From Lutimonas vermicola (GTDB lineage Bacteria > Bacteroidota > Bacteroidia > Flavobacteriales > Flavobacteriaceae): DNA of 64,000 nt. Below are positions 59,938 to 64,000 of this stretch, one piece after another. The translations under genes were made by a program, and so were the position numbers. A model generated the notes under the pieces. That model was given only the letters and a program-made list of their open reading frames with translations, ran no database searches and was not told where the DNA came from. Positions within the stretch are counted from its first letter, which is position 1; every line of letters starts with the position of its first letter. The stretch covers positions 682,001 through 746,000 of the forward strand of contig NZ_JBCDNA010000003.1 in NCBI RefSeq assembly GCF_038433205.1, in the 5' to 3' direction.

Positions 59938-61731
59938 ATGTATCCAAAAGCTGTAAGATTGGGATTAGTAGGAAAATTGGAATATCGAAAAAAGATATTC
60001 ATTTATTTATCGGCAATATTTATTGTGTTTACAATCCTTGTATTGTTGTTTCAGTACAAGCGGGAGCGCGATTTTAAGCGTGATCAGATAGAAGTGAGCC
60101 TGAATAATATTGCTGAACTGACCTATAATTTCATCAAGCGAAAAGGCCTTGATCAAAATAGAGGGATGGGCGAGTTGGATTCTCTGTATCTCTATAGCCC
60201 AAATGAGAATATTAGGGTCACCGTATTAGATAAAACCGGTAAGGTGCTTTATGATACCGAAGTAAAGGATGTGACGACGATGGAGAATCATTTGTACCGG
60301 CCCGAAATTCAAAAATCTTTGAACAATGGAAAAGGGTCAAACATCAGAGAGTCTGCCACGACGGGATATGAATATTATTATTACGCGAAAAACTATTCCG
60401 ATCTTTTTATCCGAACCGCGGCTCATTATGATATAGAAGTAAAGAATTTCCTTGGCGTCGAAAAGCTTTTCTTGTTTTATTTAATCACGTTGTTTTTGGT
60501 GACTTGGGGGTCTATAAGTTTGATCACAAGAAACTTGTCGTTAGCCTTATTAAAGCTCAAGGATTTTGCTACACGACTTAGTCATGGAGAAGAAATAAAA
60601 GAAAAAGTTCAATTTCCCAAAGGCGAATTCGGAGAGATCAGTGAGCAAATTGCCGATATTTATGATAAACTCACAATTGCAAAGAGCAAAATAGAGATTG
60701 AGAAAAACAAGTTGTATTCCCATTTGATCGCATTAAATGAAGGCATTGCATTTTTTACCCGGGATAAAAAGAAAATTCTAAGGAATAATCATTTTATCCA
60801 GTATTTGAATATAATTTCTGATGAAACCAATATATCGGAAGAGCGTATTTTTGAAGTTAAGGAGTTTAGGAAATTAAATGAATTTTTAAACCAATACCTG
60901 GTTGAGGAAGTTGTGATCAAACAGAGTGAACTTCCCCATCTGGAGGAGGTCATCTATAAAGACAAGAGAAGCTTTAATATACATGCCATAATTTTTGCAG
61001 ACAAAACCTTTGAAGTAGTGATCAGGGATATCACCAAAATAGAAAAGCAAAAGAAAATCAAGGATGAAATCACTTCGAATATTGCGCACGAACTGAAAAC
61101 ACCGATCACAATCATTTTGGGTTACCTGGAACTTTTGAAAGAAAACCACCTGGAAACTGAAGATCGAAACAAGTATATTGCTAATGCTTACAAGCAATCC
61201 GAAAGGCTTTCTGACCTGATCCAGGATATTTCTATGTTACATAAGATGTCTGAAGCCAGGGAGCAATTTAAATATGAAGAAATCAATCTGAATGAGTTGA
61301 TTTTCGAAGTAAAAGAGTCTCTTAACCTAAGCTTGAAGGAAAAAGACATTAAGGTAAACATCAGGTTGTCTAAACCGATTATAATCAAGGCAAACAGATC
61401 TTTGCTCATCTCGGTTTTTTATAATTTGTTTGACAATGCCATTAAATATGGAGGAGATCATATTGAAATCTGTCTGAATAATTATTTGGAGGACTCGAAT
61501 TTTTATTATTTTTCATTTTCCAACACAGGCAACAGTATTGATCAAAAACATTTTCTTAGAATTTTTGAAAGGTTTTATCGGGTTGATGAAGATAGGTCCA
61601 GGCCAAAAGGAGGTACAGGATTAGGGCTTTCCATCGTAAAAAATGCAATTCAGTTGCACGGCGGGGAGATTACGGCCGGCAGTTTAAAAGAGGGAGGTGT
61701 TGAATTCCTGTTTACCATATCAAAATCTTAG
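59938..61731 (+). CDS. PAS-containing sensor histidine kinase (PhoR/WalK-like)
   Basis: A 597-residue kinase with two membrane helices (about residues 20-39 and 176-197) around a periplasmic sensor, a PAS-like region (about 262-365), the H box SNIAHELKTPITIILGY with His384, and an ATPase domain with NLFDNAIKYGG (Asn500) and GGTGLGLSIVKNAI. The order matches PhoR or WalK relatives. The response regulator is not adjacent, so it is an orphan here or shares a partner. Not coupled to trpA; it has its own -7 box. Confidence 0.88.
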   Translation: MYPKAVRLGLVGKLEYRKKIFIYLSAIFIVFTILVLLFQYKRERDFKRDQIEVSLNNIAELTYNFIKRKGLDQNRGMGELDSLYLYSPNENIRVTVLDKTGKVLYDTEVKDVTTMENHLYRPEIQKSLNNGKGSNIRESATTGYEYYYYAKNYSDLFIRTAAHYDIEVKNFLGVEKLFLFYLITLFLVTWGSISLITRNLSLALLKLKDFATRLSHGEEIKEKVQFPKGEFGEISEQIADIYDKLTIAKSKIEIEKNKLYSHLIALNEGIAFFTRDKKKILRNNHFIQYLNIISDETNISEERIFEVKEFRKLNEFLNQYLVEEVVIKQSELPHLEEVIYKDKRSFNIHAIIFADKTFEVVIRDITKIEKQKKIKDEITSNIAHELKTPITIILGYLELLKENHLETEDRNKYIANAYKQSERLSDLIQDISMLHKMSEAREQFKYEEINLNELIFEVKESLNLSLKEKDIKVNIRLSKPIIIKANRSLLISVFYNLFDNAIKYGGDHIEICLNNYLEDSNFYYFSFSNTGNSIDQKHFLRIFERFYRVDEDRSRPKGGTGLGLSIVKNAIQLHGGEITAGSLKEGGVEFLFTISKS

Positions 61732-61784
61732 AAAAAACAAGGTATAAATGCTTTTTTGAATTTAGTATCTTTACCGAAAAAGCG

Positions 61785-63245
61785 ATGCCAAGTATTAATA
61801 AATTTTCCCTGCGAACAAGAATCTTTATTGCAATGATTTTCATTGTTGTAATTGCTTCGGTATTGATTGCAGCTGTTACAATTTATCAGTATAACGAGGA
61901 AGCTGAAGAATATCACAAGAACAGGCTTGAGAGAAAAGAAGAGGCAATTAAAGCAGCCATCACTTATGAACTTAACCGCGATACCATCAAGCAGTTTGAA
62001 ACGGTATTGTTGCCCAGCATCCTGGAAAAAAAGTTGAATGAAATTTCAGACATTCACAATCTTGATATTAACATTTACGACCTTCAGGGAAATTTATTGA
62101 GAAGTTCCTATGCAGAGAATGCCACTGACACGACCGACGCCAACCTTTCAAAAAATATGCTGCAGCGATTGGCTTTTAATCCTGATCACCGTCTGGTCCT
62201 GCAAAAATCTGACGAAGACGGCGTAAAGTTTAAATCTTCATTTTCATATTTGATAGGATCGGATTATAGCCGTGTTGGTATTATTGGTGTTCCTTACCTG
62301 CAGGATAATACATTTCAGGACAAAGAACTGAAGGAATTTTTAGGGCGTTTGTCTTTCGTTTATTTATTGATTCTTTTTATCGCTATAGTCATGGCATATT
62401 TTCTTTCCAAATACATTACAAAATCGCTGGAAAATGTAAGCAGAAGGATGCGACAAACCAAAGTGGATGGGACCAATGAAAAAATCATCCTTGACAATGC
62501 CAGCCAGGAGATTATCAATTTGGTGGATTCTTATAATAGTATGATTGATCAAATTGAAGACTCTGCAGTAAAACTGGCTCAAAGTGAAAGAAAACATGCA
62601 TGGAGGGAGATGGCCAGACAGGTGGCCCATGAAATTAAAAACCCCTTGACACCGATGCGATTAACTGTACAAAGTTTTAACCATAATTTTGATCCTAAGG
62701 ATCCGGACATCATGGCTAAAATGAATGAATTTTCAGAGACTTTAATCCAGCAAATAGATATCATGAGCTCTATCGCCTCTGCATTTTCAAATTTTGCTCA
62801 AATGCCCAAGCCTAACAAGGAAGTCCTCAATATTGTGGATGAGGTGAAGAGAGCGCTGGACATATTTCATGAATACAATATTCATTACCATTCCGAAAAG
62901 CCTGAGATCATTACTAATTTAGATAAGATTCAACTGACCAGAATAGTAACAAACCTGGTTACCAATGCTATTCATGCTCTTGAAAACAAAGATGATCCGC
63001 AAATAGAAGTGAGCGTTTCAGAAACTGAAACAGAGGTGTTGTTAAAAGTAAAAGATAATGGTACGGGTATTGAAAAATCGGATTTGGCAAAAATATTTGA
63101 ACCAAAATTCACAACAAAATCAAGCGGAATGGGTCTCGGGCTACCTATGGTTAAAAATATTGTAGAAGCCTATAATGGAACCATAACCGTTGATTCCGGA
63201 GTGGATGAAGGGACTGTTTTTTCAGTATCTTTACCCAAAGAATAG
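61785..63245 (+). CDS. NtrY-like sensor histidine kinase with HAMP domain
   Basis: A 486-residue kinase with a first membrane helix (about residues 12-34), a periplasmic sensor with TDTTDANLSKNM, a second helix (about 189-208), a HAMP-like segment and a phospho-acceptor box WREMARQVAHEIKNPLTPMR (His282). The H box and PLTPMRL, and the ATPase NLVTNAIHALEN, are typical of the NtrY group. Its partner NtrX is not in this window. It follows the PhoR-like kinase by 53 bases. Confidence 0.88.
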   Translation: MPSINKFSLRTRIFIAMIFIVVIASVLIAAVTIYQYNEEAEEYHKNRLERKEEAIKAAITYELNRDTIKQFETVLLPSILEKKLNEISDIHNLDINIYDLQGNLLRSSYAENATDTTDANLSKNMLQRLAFNPDHRLVLQKSDEDGVKFKSSFSYLIGSDYSRVGIIGVPYLQDNTFQDKELKEFLGRLSFVYLLILFIAIVMAYFLSKYITKSLENVSRRMRQTKVDGTNEKIILDNASQEIINLVDSYNSMIDQIEDSAVKLAQSERKHAWREMARQVAHEIKNPLTPMRLTVQSFNHNFDPKDPDIMAKMNEFSETLIQQIDIMSSIASAFSNFAQMPKPNKEVLNIVDEVKRALDIFHEYNIHYHSEKPEIITNLDKIQLTRIVTNLVTNAIHALENKDDPQIEVSVSETETEVLLKVKDNGTGIEKSDLAKIFEPKFTTKSSGMGLGLPMVKNIVEAYNGTITVDSGVDEGTVFSVSLPKE

Positions 63246-63267
63246 ATAAACTTAATTTTTTTGTCCG

Positions 63268-64000
63268 ATGGCATATCAGCATATTATTATCGAGATTGAC
63301 GATTATCTGGGCTTGATTACAATTGACCGCCCTAAAAAGTTAAACGCTCTGAATAAGGAGACAATTTCAGAATTACACGATGCCTTTAAAACACTGGATG
63401 ACGATAAGGATGTGCGGGTAATTATTATTACAGGAAGTGGAGAAAAAGCATTTGTTGCCGGTGCCGATATTGCCGAATTTGCCAATTTTGACATGGCTCA
63501 TGGAAGGGAATTGTCAAGAAAAGGACAAACTGACCTTTTTGATCTTGTCGCCCACCTGTCTACACCCGTTATTGCAGCCATCAATGGCTTTGCCCTTGGA
63601 GGCGGACTGGAACTTGCGATGGCAAGTCATATCAGGGTAGCCAGCAGCAATGCTAAAATGGGCTTGCCGGAGGTTTCCCTGGGCCTGATTCCAGGCTATG
63701 GCGGAACCCAAAGGTTACCACAGCTTGTTGGCAAGGGAAAAGCTTTAGAAATGATTACTACCGGAGGTATGATCGATGCTGATGAAGCACTGGCTTACAG
63801 ATTGGTCAATCATGTTGTTTCTCAGGAAGAACTTCTTTCTTTTTGTGAAGATCTTGCAAAAAAGATAGCCAGGAATTCACCCATGGCCATTAGTGCAGCC
63901 ATCAAGGCCGTTAACGCAAATTACAAAGAGTCAGTCAATGGATTTGATGTGGAAATTGAGGCCTTTGGAAATTGTTTTGGCACAGATGATTTTGAAGAGG
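63268..64000 (+). CDS. Enoyl-CoA hydratase/isomerase, N-terminal part
   Basis: The gene runs beyond the window end. The visible 244 codons have the crotonase oxyanion-hole motifs VAGADIAEFA and NGFALGGGLELAM (Glu115) and the second catalytic Glu135 in LPEVSLGLIPGYGGTQRLP. Both catalytic glutamates of enoyl-CoA hydratases are therefore present. It acts in fatty acid beta-oxidation or a related route. The start MAYQHIIIE is a normal family start. Confidence 0.93.
   Translation, partial: MAYQHIIIEIDDYLGLITIDRPKKLNALNKETISELHDAFKTLDDDKDVRVIIITGSGEKAFVAGADIAEFANFDMAHGRELSRKGQTDLFDLVAHLSTPVIAAINGFALGGGLELAMASHIRVASSNAKMGLPEVSLGLIPGYGGTQRLPQLVGKGKALEMITTGGMIDADEALAYRLVNHVVSQEELLSFCEDLAKKIARNSPMAISAAIKAVNANYKESVNGFDVEIEAFGNCFGTDDFEE

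Overview
The window comes from a member of the Bacteroidota, most probably class Flavobacteriia. The DNA is AT-rich. Upstream regions carry the Bacteroidota promoter pattern (TTTG or TTG, 17-23 bases, TAnnTTTG) and few Shine-Dalgarno sites. SecD and SecF are one polypeptide. One secreted protein ends in a type IX secretion sorting domain. Both tRNA genes lack an encoded CCA end. No prophage, insertion sequence, CRISPR array or rRNA gene was seen; most of the window is ordinary chromosomal backbone.

Layout. 1-7770 is accessory in character: the end of a radical SAM gene, a frameshifted small secreted protein gene, a secreted AhpD-like protein, a five-gene cluster (DUF3124 lipoprotein, two DUF1538 membrane proteins, PII-like, CBS pair), a secreted phosphotriesterase-like enzyme, a tandem array of terminator-like repeats, and tRNA-Leu and tRNA-Gly. 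7975-12795 is a cytochrome oxidase accessory cluster: heme O synthase, two subunit III-type proteins, subunit IV, a SCO-like protein that has lost its copper ligands, a true SCO, and DUF420/CtaM. 12840-34315 holds housekeeping and envelope genes: TolC, TsaB, a YyaL-type protein, a phosphate transporter with a PhoU-like tail, thioredoxin, Asd, a U32 protein, IlvE, MnmD, PAP2, a GT39 transferase, and an hpt-adk-obgE operon. 34447-42281 carries secDF, fhs, mdh and gyrB.

42282-46323 holds an OmpR/histidine kinase pair followed by two short non-coding-looking transcription units, then two DUF2911 genes. 46307-53168 has an amidohydrolase, leuS with a long structured leader, and two cell-surface proteins. 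53232-59855 is a complete trpEGDCFBA operon preceded by a classical attenuator whose leader peptide contains three consecutive Trp codons. 59938 to the end has two sensor kinases and the start of an enoyl-CoA hydratase gene.

The least explained part is 42443-42977. Two 11-bp direct-repeat pairs, each exactly 5 bases upstream of a -7 box, head two short units that end in hairpin terminators and share a CATTCCCCTCA core (plus-strand reading). They lie directly behind the kinase gene and look like two small RNAs controlled by the neighbouring response regulator. Other regulatory finds are the trp attenuator, a stem-loop in the leuS leader, and the repeat array. All family names come from reading the protein sequences; no database search was run.
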